DNA from: Celeribacter baekdonensis
GTDB taxonomy: Bacteria; Pseudomonadota; Alphaproteobacteria; Rhodobacterales; Rhodobacteraceae
NCBI RefSeq assembly: GCF_900102315.1
Contig: NZ_FNBL01000016.1
Location: 40,290-104,289, forward strand
Direction of reading: 5' to 3'
DNA: 64,000 bases
Shown here: piece after piece, positions 49,467-58,126 of the stretch
How positions within the stretch are numbered: position 1 is the stretch's first letter
Layout: the number at the start of each line of letters is the position of its first letter
The notes under the pieces: model-generated
Told to the model about the DNA's origin: nothing
Seen by the model: the letters and a program-made list of their open reading frames with translations, nothing else
Databases searched by the model: none
Position numbers and translations under genes: made by a program

Positions 49467-51389
49467 TCACCCACCCAACAACTCCTCAATGAAATCCTCC
49501 TGCCGGTCGAGCGCCGCCTCCCATTCCTTGGGCACGTTCGCTTCCCGCTCGAGCGTCTCTGGCTCTGGTTGCCCACGCCCGGCCTCCATCGTCCTCAAGC
49601 TCATCGCGCGCGCTTCGCGGCGGTGCGAGCGATCCCGGACTGGCGCGCGTTCGGTTGGCTTCAACGGCTCATCAGCACTTGCCTCGTCACTACCGTCGCT
49701 GTCCCACGGCCCCACGCCCTGCACACTCGGGGGATAGGGGAAGGGCTTTCCCTCCTGGCGCGCCAACATCTCCTTGAAGAACGGATCGTCGTAATATTTG
49801 ATCCGGCTCGCCTTGATCGGATGCTGCGGCGAGGCGAGGATAATGACCTCGTCGGGGTCCATCAGGCGCGCTTCGGTCTCGGAAAGCAATGGCCGCTCTT
49901 CCAGACGCGCCGAGCTCGAGGTCGCCCCGAGGAAGCCCTTGTTCCGGCCATACATCCGGGTAACCGCCTCGCGGGTGGTGCTGCCGACCGCAGCGGAGAC
50001 TTCCTTCACGGTGCGCTGATCGCGAGGCGTGATGTAAAGCTTCAGCCCCGCCCCGTTCTCAAGGCTTTCGCGGCCCTCGGGCCCGTAAATCCGGTCGAGC
50101 GAGGCCAGCGACTGCGCAATCATCGCGACACGACCGCCATAGCTTGCCAGCGAATGGATCGCGCGTTCGAGATAGGGCATCGCTCCCATTTGCTGGAACT
50201 CGTCGATCATCATCATGACGGGCCAGGGCTCGTCCGGACCCGGCTCATTCAGGCGGATCGAGGCAATGAGATCGGCGAACATCAGGCGTAGGAGCGGGGC
50301 GAGAGTCGCGATGTGATCCTCGGAGACGGCGATGTAGAGCGACTGCGGTTGCTTCCGAAAAGTCGAGAAATCAAAATCGCTCGCCTCGGTGGCCGAGCGT
50401 ACCGCCGGGTTGTCCCACTGTTTGAGACCGGCGGTCATCAGCGCCTGGATGTTTGAGGTCAGCAGCCGCGACGAGGCGCTCGCGGCATTGGTCCAGAGCT
50501 CGCGCAGGATGTCCTCCTCGGCCTCGTCGGCATAGGTCTTGTATTGCGCGTTCTTGTATTCGCCCCCGGCGACGATCTTGTTGACCTCACCAAGATTCGG
50601 CGTGCCGCGCTGGATCGCCAGCAGACAAGCGGCAACAAAGATCGACTTGCCCGCCTCGGAGAAGGTGTCGAGTTGCTTGTTGTCCTTGTCGAGAAAGAGG
50701 TCGGCCAGGATCGAGACCTCAGTGAAGCGCTGTGCGAAGCTCGGGGCCTTGGCGATCCGCGCCAGCGGATTGTAGCGATGCGTGGCATTGGCCCAGTCGA
50801 AGGGGCTGAAGCGATAGACCTCGTCGCCGTTCAGCGCCCGGAGCCGTGCGGTCTTCTCGAAGTTCTCGCCCTTCACATCGAGCACCACGACCGAGCCCGC
50901 GAAACTCAGAAGGTTCGGGATCACGAAGCCAACGCCCTTACCGGCCCGCGTGGGCGCGACCATCATCACATGCGGGATGGTGGTCGAGGAGATGAACTCA
51001 GCTTTGGACGTCGGGGCTCCGAGCTTGCCGCAGACGAAACCTTTGCCCGGAGCCTGCAGCATGTCGTTCTTCTTTAGCTCCGCCTTTGTCTGCCAGTGCG
51101 CCGAGCCGTAATCGTCCCGCTCCTTCTTCCAGGTCCAGGCCAGCGCCAGGGCGCCGAGGCCGAAAGCCCCGAAGCCGACAGCGCCAAACCCCACTTTGAA
51201 GGCCTCGGGGTGCGCCGCGCGGGTGCCGGCGCTGGCCTTCCAGAGCGCCAACATGTCGAAGCTTTGAAACCCGGATTTCAGGGCCAGGGTCAGGTAGAAG
51301 GCGGCGATGATCGTGCCGATGACAGCACCGCAGATCACGCCGAAGAGGAGCGCAGCCCAGAGGGGAAGTGTCTTGGTCATGGTGGTCAT
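49467..51389 (-). CDS. virD4: VirD4/TraG-type coupling protein
   Basis: This 640-aa protein has two N-terminal membrane segments (about residues 8-36 and 65-86). A nucleotide-binding domain follows, with Walker A MMVAPTRAGKGVGFVIP (near residue 145), SVVVLDVKGENFEKTARLRA and Walker B VMMMIDEFQQMGAMPYLERA. It recruits the relaxase-DNA complex to the VirB channel. The C-terminal tail is charged and low in order. The stop of the relaxase gene lies 5 nt upstream of its start, so the two form an operon with the MobC-like gene. Confidence 0.94.
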   Translation of the reverse strand: MTTMTKTLPLWAALLFGVICGAVIGTIIAAFYLTLALKSGFQSFDMLALWKASAGTRAAHPEAFKVGFGAVGFGAFGLGALALAWTWKKERDDYGSAHWQTKAELKKNDMLQAPGKGFVCGKLGAPTSKAEFISSTTIPHVMMVAPTRAGKGVGFVIPNLLSFAGSVVVLDVKGENFEKTARLRALNGDEVYRFSPFDWANATHRYNPLARIAKAPSFAQRFTEVSILADLFLDKDNKQLDTFSEAGKSIFVAACLLAIQRGTPNLGEVNKIVAGGEYKNAQYKTYADEAEEDILRELWTNAASASSRLLTSNIQALMTAGLKQWDNPAVRSATEASDFDFSTFRKQPQSLYIAVSEDHIATLAPLLRLMFADLIASIRLNEPGPDEPWPVMMMIDEFQQMGAMPYLERAIHSLASYGGRVAMIAQSLASLDRIYGPEGRESLENGAGLKLYITPRDQRTVKEVSAAVGSTTREAVTRMYGRNKGFLGATSSSARLEERPLLSETEARLMDPDEVIILASPQHPIKASRIKYYDDPFFKEMLARQEGKPFPYPPSVQGVGPWDSDGSDEASADEPLKPTERAPVRDRSHRREARAMSLRTMEAGRGQPEPETLEREANVPKEWEAALDRQEDFIEELLGG

Positions 51390-51394
51390 CCCCC

Positions 51395-53317
51395 TCAGAA
51401 TTCCATCTCGTCATCGAGACCGCGGTCGCGACCAAGATCGCGGCCCAGCTCCTCCTGCTGGCCACGCATCCGCGCCACTTCGGTCGCCTTGTCCTGCTGC
51501 AACCCGGCAGCGCGGTCGGTGAAGACCTGATCGCCGGTCTCCTCAAAGGTCATCTCGAGGAATTCCTGCGTGACGGTGATCTGGTCGAGCTTGCTCGGCA
51601 GGGCCGCATCCAGCACTTCGTAGTTGCCACGGCGTAGCTCGGCCAAGCCCTCTTCGCCCAGCTCCTTGAAAAGCTCGGATTGCAGGGTCCGCTCGACCAC
51701 CTCTTCCTGTTCTTCGGTGAGCTTGCCATCCCGCAACATGTCGGCGAGGTCCTGCAGGTAGGGATTGGGCGTCCGGTCGTCCTCGTCGATGAGAGGCAAG
51801 GTCGCCTCCTCCTCGTCCGCGAGGGTCCGGCCGATCTCGACGCCCATCTCCTTCGCGCGTTCCATAAGCGCGTCCATCACCCCGTCGACCTTCTCGAGCG
51901 CGACATCCAGTTGGTCGTCATTGGCCGTCTCAACGCTGAGGCCATCCTTCGCCAGCACCGCGTTCATGTCCCGCTCGACCCAGTCCTGTGCCATGCCGTA
52001 GTTCCGCGTGCCACCCGCCGCGATCCGGGCCACCAGCTCTTCGCTGTCCATGCCTGCCTCTTCGGCGCGCTCGAGCAAGTCACGCAGCCCTTCATCATTG
52101 CCAGCCTGAAGTGCCGCGATCAGCACCTCGCTGCCCGCCCCCGGCGGATAGGGTTCTTCAAGCTGCTTGCCGAAGCGCGCGCGCAACTCCGGGTCGGGCA
52201 CCATCTGCGAGAGATCCGCGATGATCGGCGCGGCCTTCGCCTCGAAGGCGGCCCGCTCGGCCGGGTCCAGTTCCTCGGCCTTGAGCCTCAACGCCTCGAT
52301 CGTGCGCTCGGAATAGTCGATCGCGTCACCGACGGTCTTGATGTCCTTCATGTCTATCTCTCCTTCGGTGAAATTCCACGGCGTGCCCGAACCAAGCCCG
52401 TCCGCCATGCCGCGCACGGCACGCGCCATGTGGCGTTGGTCCATCCGGTCCAGCAGGTCGGCGAGGTTCTTGTAGTCCTTGGCGAAGCCCACCACCTGCG
52501 CCTGCGCAATGGCGGATTCCTGGGCCGTCATAACGATCTCGCGCGGCAGGCGGGCCTCTTCCTTGGCGCGGTAGATCTCCTCGATCCCGGCGGGTTTCTC
52601 GAAAATGCCGCGCTCGAGCCGGGTGGTGGCATCAAGCATCACGCCATAGCGTTCCGCGATCTCAGCCTGCTTCTCGCGCATCAGCTGCGGCGACATTACA
52701 CCCTCAGCCCAGCAGGAAAACCAGGTGCCCTTCTCGACGCCGCGGTTGTTCAGGATGATATGGGCGTGCTTGTGCGCCCGGTCGTCATGAACCGCGAGCA
52801 CATAGTCCCACTGATCGCCGTACTCGCCGCTCTCGAAGAAATGCTCCGTCCAGTCCATCGCGATGTCGCGCACCTGATCGACCGTCACGTCGGTCGGGAA
52901 GGACAGGAGCATGTGCGAGGTGAAACCGAGCTTGGTCGAGCCGCGCCAGGTCCCTGCCCAGTCCTCGATAATGTCCTCTTTCTGCTCCTCAGAAAGCACC
53001 GCGGCATCGGTCAGGGCATTGGTCATCGTCGAGTAGGTGTAGACAGCCTTGTCGTTGATGTAGGAAATCTGCGCCCCGAGCGAAGCACGCGTCTTGCAGC
53101 CTCCGGCCCGGATCCGTTTGAAGACCGCCGCCCGGCTCTGACCCGACGCTGCCTTCAGCGCGTTGCGCGCCGACATGGATCCGACATGCGCGAAGCTCCG
53201 CCCCTGCCGACGCCCCGCCAGCCGCGCGTCGATCCGCGCCGCGGCCTGACCCCGGATGCGCTCATCTTCCCAGAGCCGCCCCATGACCGAGGTATAGAGG
53301 GCGAGCGGATCAGCCAT
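51395..53317 (-). CDS. VirD2-type relaxase
   Basis: This 640-aa relaxase has an N-terminal nicking domain (residues 60-260) with candidate catalytic tyrosines Y86, Y93 or Y95 and the metal-binding histidine triad in AVHDDRAHKHAHIILNNRGV (H177 with H184 and H186, H182 between). The C-terminal half is a long acidic helical region (residues 320-640) with many Glu and Asp, probably used for recruitment. It would cut one strand at oriT and lead it into the recipient. It overlaps the MobC-like gene by 8 nt. The predicted nic site upstream matches the VirD2/RP4 type. Confidence 0.9.
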   Translation of the reverse strand: MADPLALYTSVMGRLWEDERIRGQAAARIDARLAGRRQGRSFAHVGSMSARNALKAASGQSRAAVFKRIRAGGCKTRASLGAQISYINDKAVYTYSTMTNALTDAAVLSEEQKEDIIEDWAGTWRGSTKLGFTSHMLLSFPTDVTVDQVRDIAMDWTEHFFESGEYGDQWDYVLAVHDDRAHKHAHIILNNRGVEKGTWFSCWAEGVMSPQLMREKQAEIAERYGVMLDATTRLERGIFEKPAGIEEIYRAKEEARLPREIVMTAQESAIAQAQVVGFAKDYKNLADLLDRMDQRHMARAVRGMADGLGSGTPWNFTEGEIDMKDIKTVGDAIDYSERTIEALRLKAEELDPAERAAFEAKAAPIIADLSQMVPDPELRARFGKQLEEPYPPGAGSEVLIAALQAGNDEGLRDLLERAEEAGMDSEELVARIAAGGTRNYGMAQDWVERDMNAVLAKDGLSVETANDDQLDVALEKVDGVMDALMERAKEMGVEIGRTLADEEEATLPLIDEDDRTPNPYLQDLADMLRDGKLTEEQEEVVERTLQSELFKELGEEGLAELRRGNYEVLDAALPSKLDQITVTQEFLEMTFEETGDQVFTDRAAGLQQDKATEVARMRGQQEELGRDLGRDRGLDDEMEF

Positions 53318-53930
53318 TTCTTACAAGCCTCAATCCGCGTTCGATCGCGCGCGGGTCCTCCTCCAGAACCGCGCTCTCCGCCCCCTGCCCTCCTTCCTTT
53401 TGCGGCCACTCCTGATGACGAAGCACCTGCGCCGCATCCTTCATCCGGCCCATCTCACGGCTCATCGACTGCGCCAGATCGAGCAACTCGATCAGCACCG
53501 CCCGGTCCGCCTCCGAGACCTCCAGCCGACCGCGATGGACCGCCTTGGCGAGCACCAGTCCGGTGTCGCTCACGTCCCTCGCCTGACGCCATGCGGCGCA
53601 GAATTCGGCGACCAGATCGCGGGGGACATCAAGGAATCCGCAGCGACCGCGCAGCACCGCATTGAGTGCCTGAGACCGGTTGGCATAGCCCCGCGCGCGC
53701 CACTCCGCATCGAAGGCGTCCAGCTCGGATCGGCTGGCCCTGAACGCCACTGTCTCGCTCGGATCGCGCACCGTGATCCCCTCGCCCGCCCCCTCTTTCG
53801 CGAGCCGGTTCACATGACGCGGAGAGATGCCAAATGCCGCCGCCAGGTCCCGCGCGCTTTCGCCCGCTGCAAAGCGCCGCGCGACTTCGATGCGCTCTTC
53901 AAGCTTCAGGTTTTTCGCTGGCCTCGGCAC
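53310..53930 (-). CDS. MobC-like relaxosome accessory protein with helix-turn-helix
   Basis: This is a 206-aa protein. Residues 8-50 form a resolvase/invertase-type helix-turn-helix (LEERIEVARRFAAGESARDL and AAAFGISPRHVNRLAKEG). It is followed by a ribbon-helix-helix-like MobC segment (VAFRASRSELDAFDAEWRAR and NRSQALNAVLRGRCGFLDVP) and a helical C-terminus. It would bind oriT and help the relaxase melt the nic region. The candidate nic site begins only 33 nt upstream of its start. Confidence 0.8.
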   Translation of the reverse strand: MPRPAKNLKLEERIEVARRFAAGESARDLAAAFGISPRHVNRLAKEGAGEGITVRDPSETVAFRASRSELDAFDAEWRARGYANRSQALNAVLRGRCGFLDVPRDLVAEFCAAWRQARDVSDTGLVLAKAVHRGRLEVSEADRAVLIELLDLAQSMSREMGRMKDAAQVLRHQEWPQKEGGQGAESAVLEEDPRAIERGLRLVRNG

Positions 53931-54340
53931 AGGTCAGACCCCTCGGACAAAATGTGCAAACATTGGCCATATCCTGCCAACGTCTTCTTTCTCTCCTTCG
54001 TTTATACTTCAATACATCACATTGCGCAATATTACGTTTTGCATTTTGTGTCTTTTTGCTGGCAATATGGTGCAGTCAAGACTGCTCCGCAGCGCAACAT
54101 GGAACGGGTCCCGCCCTCATCGATGCAGGACAGCCAGGTCGAAAAAGCTTCCGAAACTTGTGTTCAAGACGCACGCGACGAAAGGCAACCCAACGCTCGA
54201 GCCGGTCACGGATAGGGCGCTCCGAACGCGAAAATGGCCCGCGCTGGATGGCGCGGGTCGCACCCTCTGCGAGCGTCACGATGCTTCTGAGTGTCGACGT
54301 CAGCCCCCTGCGGATCCGAAGACCCGCAGGGGTGTCTGGG
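53931..54340. other. Candidate oriT region
   Basis: This 410-bp region is free of credible genes and is AT-rich around 53985-54075. It contains the predicted nic core at 53963-53980, the palindrome ATTGCGCAAT (54022-54031), and GGCAATATGG (54061-54070), a degenerate inverted copy of the nic-side CCATATCCTGCC. Position directly before the relaxosome genes supports an origin of transfer. Confidence 0.65.
53963..53980 (+). other. Predicted nic site within an inverted repeat
   Basis: TTGGC (53963-53967) and GCCAA (53976-53980) are perfect inverted repeats around CATATCCT. Across the right arm the plus strand reads ATATCCTGCC, matching the TATCCTG/C nic core shared by RP4 oriT and Agrobacterium T-DNA borders. 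Cleavage would fall between G53976 and C53977. The adjacent relaxase is of the VirD2 type, which uses this kind of site. Confidence 0.7.
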
Positions 54341-54352
54341 TCAGTGACCCAG
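54305..54352 (-). terminator. Two hairpins at the end of a 58-aa gene
   Basis: CTGGGTCA/TGACCCAG (54336-54352, one-base loop) overlaps the stop of the small gene. CCCCTGCGG/CCGCAGGGG (54305-54313 and 54324-54332, 10-nt loop) lies just beyond it on the minus strand. Both stems are perfect, but no T-run follows. They may end transcription or protect the RNA. Confidence 0.5.
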
Positions 54353-54517
54353 TCCCTGATTGCGCAGATCGTCGTAGCGGCTGCGGGCGATCAGCGCCTC
54401 GGTCTCGAGGCTGTCGAGGGTCTCGGGATGGGCGTCTTCATCGAAGGCGGCGAGGTAGGCATCGAAGGCCATGTCGGCTTGCAGTTCGGCGAGGTCGATG
54501 GATTGTTCGAGTGTCAT
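54341..54517 (-). CDS. Small acidic hypothetical protein, 58 aa
   Basis: The sequence starts MTLEQSIDLAELQADMAFDA, then AYLAAFDEDAHPETLDSLET, and ends in SRYDDLRNQGLGH. It is strongly acidic and helical. The ATG at 54517 has an AAGGAT ribosome site. The in-frame extension to 54700 is Pro/Arg-rich and not credible. Genes of this kind are common next to DUF736 genes on plasmids, but I cannot name a family. Confidence 0.6.
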   Translation of the reverse strand: MTLEQSIDLAELQADMAFDAYLAAFDEDAHPETLDSLETEALIARSRYDDLRNQGLGH

Positions 54518-55152
54518 GGTGTGATCCTTTCCGTTGATTGTCGTTGGACGGATCGTGGAAAAGGTCGGGGGCTTGAGAGCGGGCTGCACCCGGCACGGGG
54601 CGGAATGAAATGGAGCACGCCGGGGGCAGGTTTGTTGTGAGCGGTGCACTGCAGCGCTCAAGGCGCAAGCCGTCCAGAAACCTGCCCCCGGCGTTGCCAA
54701 CCGCTCGACCCCGGGCTAGCGATCTCTAAGGCCAACAGGTCGACGGAAAGGCGCGCGGCGGTGATCCTAACGTGAGACGTTGCCCCGGGATGCATGACGA
54801 TGATTTGCGATTTCCACCCTCGCGGCAAAGGGTGAGTTTGCCACCCCTGGGCGCATCGCCTAGACGACCGTGACGCAGGTTGCTCGACTGAGAGATGGGG
54901 GGCGCTTACCTCGCTCAGCGGGCTGCCAGCTCTCCCTGCGGACATTCGGTTCCGACTCGGGTTCGCGCGATGCACGTTGTCACTGAACAGAAAGATCGAA
55001 GCCGCGTCAGCGGCCTATCCAGACTGACTGTCCCCTTGTGCGTCCGCGTCCGAAATATGCCGTGTTCTTCGGACATCAGCTTTTTGGCCCGCCCATCAGG
55101 CGCACCCAAGAACGAGAAATAGCCAGACCGCCGAAGCGGTCTGGCCTTTGGC
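54518..55152. other. 635-bp plasmid-backbone stretch without a supported gene
   Basis: ORFs present on both strands (for example 54658-54975 minus and 54895-55122 plus) are Arg/Ser/Pro-rich and lack ribosome sites. The right end holds the terminator of the DUF736 gene. No repeat array or origin motif was recognised. Confidence 0.45.
55123..55144 (-). terminator. Terminator of the DUF736 gene
   Basis: CCAGACCGC/GCGGTCTGG (55123-55131 and 55136-55144) forms a perfect 9-bp stem with a CGAA loop (TTCG on the transcribed minus-strand RNA, a stable tetraloop). It lies 8 nt after the DUF736 stop and is followed on the minus strand by CTATTTCTCG. Confidence 0.75.
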
Positions 55153-55491
55153 TTAGGCGGCGTCCTTGGGCCCCCAGGGGATGATGGCCTGAAGGGACAG
55201 GTCGTCCTGGTTCGCGGCCTTGCCGAGGTTGGCGTTGAAGCCGTGATCGCGGATGGTCAGCGTGTAGTAGTCGGCGCCGGTCTCCTTGTTCTGCTTCTTC
55301 CAGATACCGCCGCATTCGACCAGCTTGCCGCGCGGGGAGCGGCCGAGGACGCGGTGCGTGGGGGCCATCGGGTTGGTGCTCGCGACGGGTTCGACCGTGA
55401 TGTCGAGATCGAAGGTCAGGGTCGAGATGGAGCCGACGCCCTTGGCGGTTTCGATGTCGGCGCTGGTGAATTTGATGCAGTTCGTGGTCAT
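55153..55491 (-). CDS. DUF736-family plasmid protein
   Basis: This 112-aa protein begins MTTNCIKFTSADIETAKGVG, with strands through LTFDLDITVEPVASTNPMAP and THRVLGRSPRGKLVECGGIW, then YYTLTIRDHGFNANLGKAAN. This is the DUF736 pattern, a small beta-barrel-like protein found on many alphaproteobacterial plasmids and next to transfer genes. Its function is not established; single-stranded DNA-related roles have been suggested from the fold. The ATG at 55491 follows AGGAGAAG. The longer ORF upstream is not needed. Confidence 0.88.
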   Translation of the reverse strand: MTTNCIKFTSADIETAKGVGSISTLTFDLDITVEPVASTNPMAPTHRVLGRSPRGKLVECGGIWKKQNKETGADYYTLTIRDHGFNANLGKAANQDDLSLQAIIPWGPKDAA

Positions 55492-56340
55492 TGCTCTTCT
55501 CCTTGTTTGCGTTGCAATGATGGTCACCTTGCAGCTGGCCAAGGCCTGGCCACACCGAAGGCGAAGCGCAGCGGAGAGGGGCAGGCGCCGGTCTTTTTGG
55601 TGCGCGAGGAATGACCCGCAGGGTCAGGGGAAAAAAATCGGCGACAACCTTTGTGGACGGGACGACAGCTGCGACCAGCATGTCATGCAACTCAGACAAA
55701 AGGAGAAGTGCGGTGGCCACGAAGGAAACTGGGAGAACAGCCGAAAGAGAGAAATGCCTGTGGTGGCGATATTTCTGCCCTCTCGCTCCGAGCCGAATCC
55801 CGACCAGTCAGAGCTTTGCTGACCCTGCCTCACGTGCCACGACGGCTGGTTTCCGTGGCAACCCGATGTGTGTTGTCTGGAAGCGCAGCATGGAGAACGT
55901 CGAAGCTTCGACAACCTGTTCGGATCACCGGGATTTCGAACTGACCCTCTACGGCAACCCGATAGCTTGGGTTTGCACAGCACGACCATCACCGGCCTTC
56001 TGCCAGCTTCGGTCAATGCAATCCGGCGGTCGTCGGACATCGTTTGCGACCCATGATCGCGGCGCGGAGCTGCGTATCCGGCAAAGCGAGGACCAACAGC
56101 GGCCGAGACGCGAGGTACGTGATCACTGATGTCACACGCCCGCCCCAGCGACCGTTACCGAATGGCCGAGATGAAGCGTTACCACGACCATGCGACGGCT
56201 GGCCGGGCTGGCTCCGGAGGAGACGGCATGGCCAGCGGCACGTCGCAGGGAGAGGCGGCGGTTCAGCTCGGGGAGGGCGGCTGCGCGCAGCCGACCGAGT
56301 GGGGCGCGGTCCTGACCAAAGGGCAGGAGGGGCCAATAAC
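55492..56340. other. About 850 bp without a supported gene
   Basis: Six-frame reading gives only Arg/Ser/Pro-rich ORFs without ribosome sites. A perfect hairpin TGACCC/GGGTCA (55612-55626) is present. The sequence resembles decayed backbone DNA. No recognisable gene remnant, insertion sequence or replication origin was found. Confidence 0.4.
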
Positions 56341-56436
56341 ACTAAAACCTAAGATTTGCGCATCACAAAACCCTAAAGATCGTTCGACACATACACCTAA
56401 ATCATGTACGACGCTAAAACCTAAATCTCGAACGGA
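56341..56436 (+). repeat. Four 24-bp imperfect tandem repeats upstream of the Fic gene
   Basis: Four units start at 56341, 56365, 56389 and 56413. Each has CCTAA at unit positions 8-12 (at 56348, 56372, 56396 and 56420, exactly 24 bp apart), G at position 18 and C at position 21. The consensus is close to ACWAAAACCTAAAT in the first part and CGAC at the end. The array ends 11 bp before the Fic ATG, and its last unit provides the GGAG ribosome site. It looks like an operator or iteron array. Confidence 0.8.
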
Positions 56437-56447
56437 GCCGAATAATT

Positions 56448-57968
56448 ATGCCGAGTGCCGCAGAGAAGCTTGCAAGCTCCTTGGAAGAGCTCGAGACACT
56501 ACAGTCTGGTGGTTCGATTGCCATTCGCTCCAAAGACATGTCACGCACTCACCGCGAACGGCTGCTGAAGGCAGGCTTCCTGAAGGAAGTCATGAAGGGC
56601 TGGTACATCCCATCACGCCCCGATGAAAACGCCGGTGAGAGCACAGCATGGTACACATCGTTTTGGGGATTCTGCGCACAATACCTGTCAGATCGGTTTG
56701 GCACTGACTGGTCTCTGTCTCCTGAACAGTCCCTCATCATACATGCTGGAAACACGACAGTTCCTGCTCAGCTATTGGTAAGAGCGGTCAAGGGCGGAAA
56801 CTCTAAGACCGATCTGCCCCACAACACGTCGCTTTTTGAGACGCGCGCAACGATCGCGTCAGATGGGGCGCTCGAAATCGTCGACAATTTACGCCTATTC
56901 TCCGTCGAGGATGCCCTAATCCTCGTTCCCGAGGTCTTCTTCCAAAACCATCCGACAGAAGCGCGCACTGTGCTTGCTATGATGCCGGATGCCTCACGGC
57001 TGCTTGGCAAGCTGTTGGACGGGGGGCACACGCGAGCGGCCGGCAGGCTTGCTGGTGCTTTTAGAAGCATCGGGTCCGAAAAGGTCGCAGACGAAATTCT
57101 TGCGGCGATGAAAGCCGCTTCGCATGACGTTCGCGAGATCAACCCCTTTGAGCAGTCGATTCTTGTGCCAAACGCCGGGCGGATCACCTCGCCCCACGTG
57201 CATCGCATCCGCTTGAAGTGGGAGAGCATGCGCGACGATGTTATTGATCTCTTTCCAAAGGCCCAACCCATCACCAATGACATCGACGCCTATCTCAAGC
57301 AGATCGACGAAATCTATGTCACGGATGCGTATCATTCGCTCTCCATTGAGGGCTATCGTGTCTCGCCGGAACTGATTGACAAAGTGCGTTCGGGGACCTG
57401 GACCCCAGAAACAGATGAGCAAGACCGAGCGCTGAAAGACGCCCTTGCAGCGCGTGGATATTGGGAAGCATTTCAGAGAGTGAAGGAAAGCATTCGGGCA
57501 GTTCTGGAAGGTGCTGACGCGGGTGAGGTTGTTGAGCGCGATCTGAGTGATTGGTATCGCAACCTATTCGCAACGTCTGTCACAGCGGGCATCCTGAAGG
57601 CCTCTCAACTTGCAGGCTACCGATCGTCCCCTGTGTACATTCGGCAATCCCAGCATGTCCCAATGAGTCCTGAGGCAGTTCGAGACTGCATGCCGGTCTT
57701 CTTCGACCTACTCAAGGCGGAAGATGACCCGACTGTTCGGATCGTCCTTGGACATTTCATCTTCGTATTTATCCATCCGTTCCTGGACGGGAACGGTCGA
57801 ATAGCGCGCTTTCTGATGAACGTCATGATGGCCGCTGCCGGGCAACCATGGACAGTCATCAAGCTCGAACAGCGCGCGGCTTACATGGCCGCTTTAGAGA
57901 CAGCGAGCGTGAGGGAAGATATTCGACCGTTTGCAGCTTTTCTGGCCGAGACAAGGGCAGCGCAATGA
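56448..57968 (+). CDS. Fic-family AMPylation protein with AbiEi-like N-terminus
   Basis: This is a 506-aa protein. Residues 1-190 resemble the AbiEi-type winged-helix antitoxin region (SKDMSRTHRERLLKAGFLKE and VMKGWYIPSRPDENAGEST are the helix and wing). The C-terminal half has a Fic domain with the active-site HPFLDGNGRIAR (His443 catalytic). An inhibitory-helix motif SLSIEG at 297-302 (Ser and Glu301) lies on its N-terminal side, as in class II Fic proteins. It would transfer AMP or another group to a target and may autoregulate through its DNA-binding part at the 24-bp repeats. The ATG at 56448 follows GGAGCC. Confidence 0.88.
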   Translation: MPSAAEKLASSLEELETLQSGGSIAIRSKDMSRTHRERLLKAGFLKEVMKGWYIPSRPDENAGESTAWYTSFWGFCAQYLSDRFGTDWSLSPEQSLIIHAGNTTVPAQLLVRAVKGGNSKTDLPHNTSLFETRATIASDGALEIVDNLRLFSVEDALILVPEVFFQNHPTEARTVLAMMPDASRLLGKLLDGGHTRAAGRLAGAFRSIGSEKVADEILAAMKAASHDVREINPFEQSILVPNAGRITSPHVHRIRLKWESMRDDVIDLFPKAQPITNDIDAYLKQIDEIYVTDAYHSLSIEGYRVSPELIDKVRSGTWTPETDEQDRALKDALAARGYWEAFQRVKESIRAVLEGADAGEVVERDLSDWYRNLFATSVTAGILKASQLAGYRSSPVYIRQSQHVPMSPEAVRDCMPVFFDLLKAEDDPTVRIVLGHFIFVFIHPFLDGNGRIARFLMNVMMAAAGQPWTVIKLEQRAAYMAALETASVREDIRPFAAFLAETRAAQ

Positions 57969-58039
57969 CAAATAAATATGTTCTGGTCATGGGAAGCGCC
58001 AATGACGCCGAACGCCAGCCATTCAAGTTCTACATTTGA
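57965..58039 (+). CDS. Possible 24-aa peptide overlapping the Fic stop
   Basis: ATGA overlap with the Fic stop opens a short frame beginning MTNKYVLVMGSANDAERQPF and ending KFYI. It could be the remnant of a longer gene whose remainder was lost before the next gene at 58127, or chance. There is no independent evidence of translation. Confidence 0.2.
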   Translation: MTNKYVLVMGSANDAERQPFKFYI

Positions 58040-58126
58040 GCGAGTCCGACGATGAGAAACACTCATTCTGCAGCTACCGTTAAGACGCCAAGCCTGATCG
58101 ACATCGCTGAGTTGCGCGTCTAGCTC

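Noticed and set aside
51680..53665. 661-aa plus-strand frame opposite the relaxase gene
   Set aside because: Antisense shadow; its sequence is Leu/His/Arg-rich with no domain, and the opposite strand encodes a clear relaxase.
54305..54352. Attachment site or insertion-sequence end
   Set aside because: The hairpins are local perfect stems with no matching partner copy elsewhere in the window and no transposase or integrase nearby.
55076..55720. 214-aa minus-strand frame overlapping the DUF736 gene
   Set aside because: Runs in another frame of the DUF736 gene and is Arg/Gly/Pro-rich. DUF736 itself has a strong ribosome site and a terminator.
56341..56436. CRISPR array
   Set aside because: The four units are contiguous 24-bp imperfect repeats without unique spacers, and no cas gene is present.
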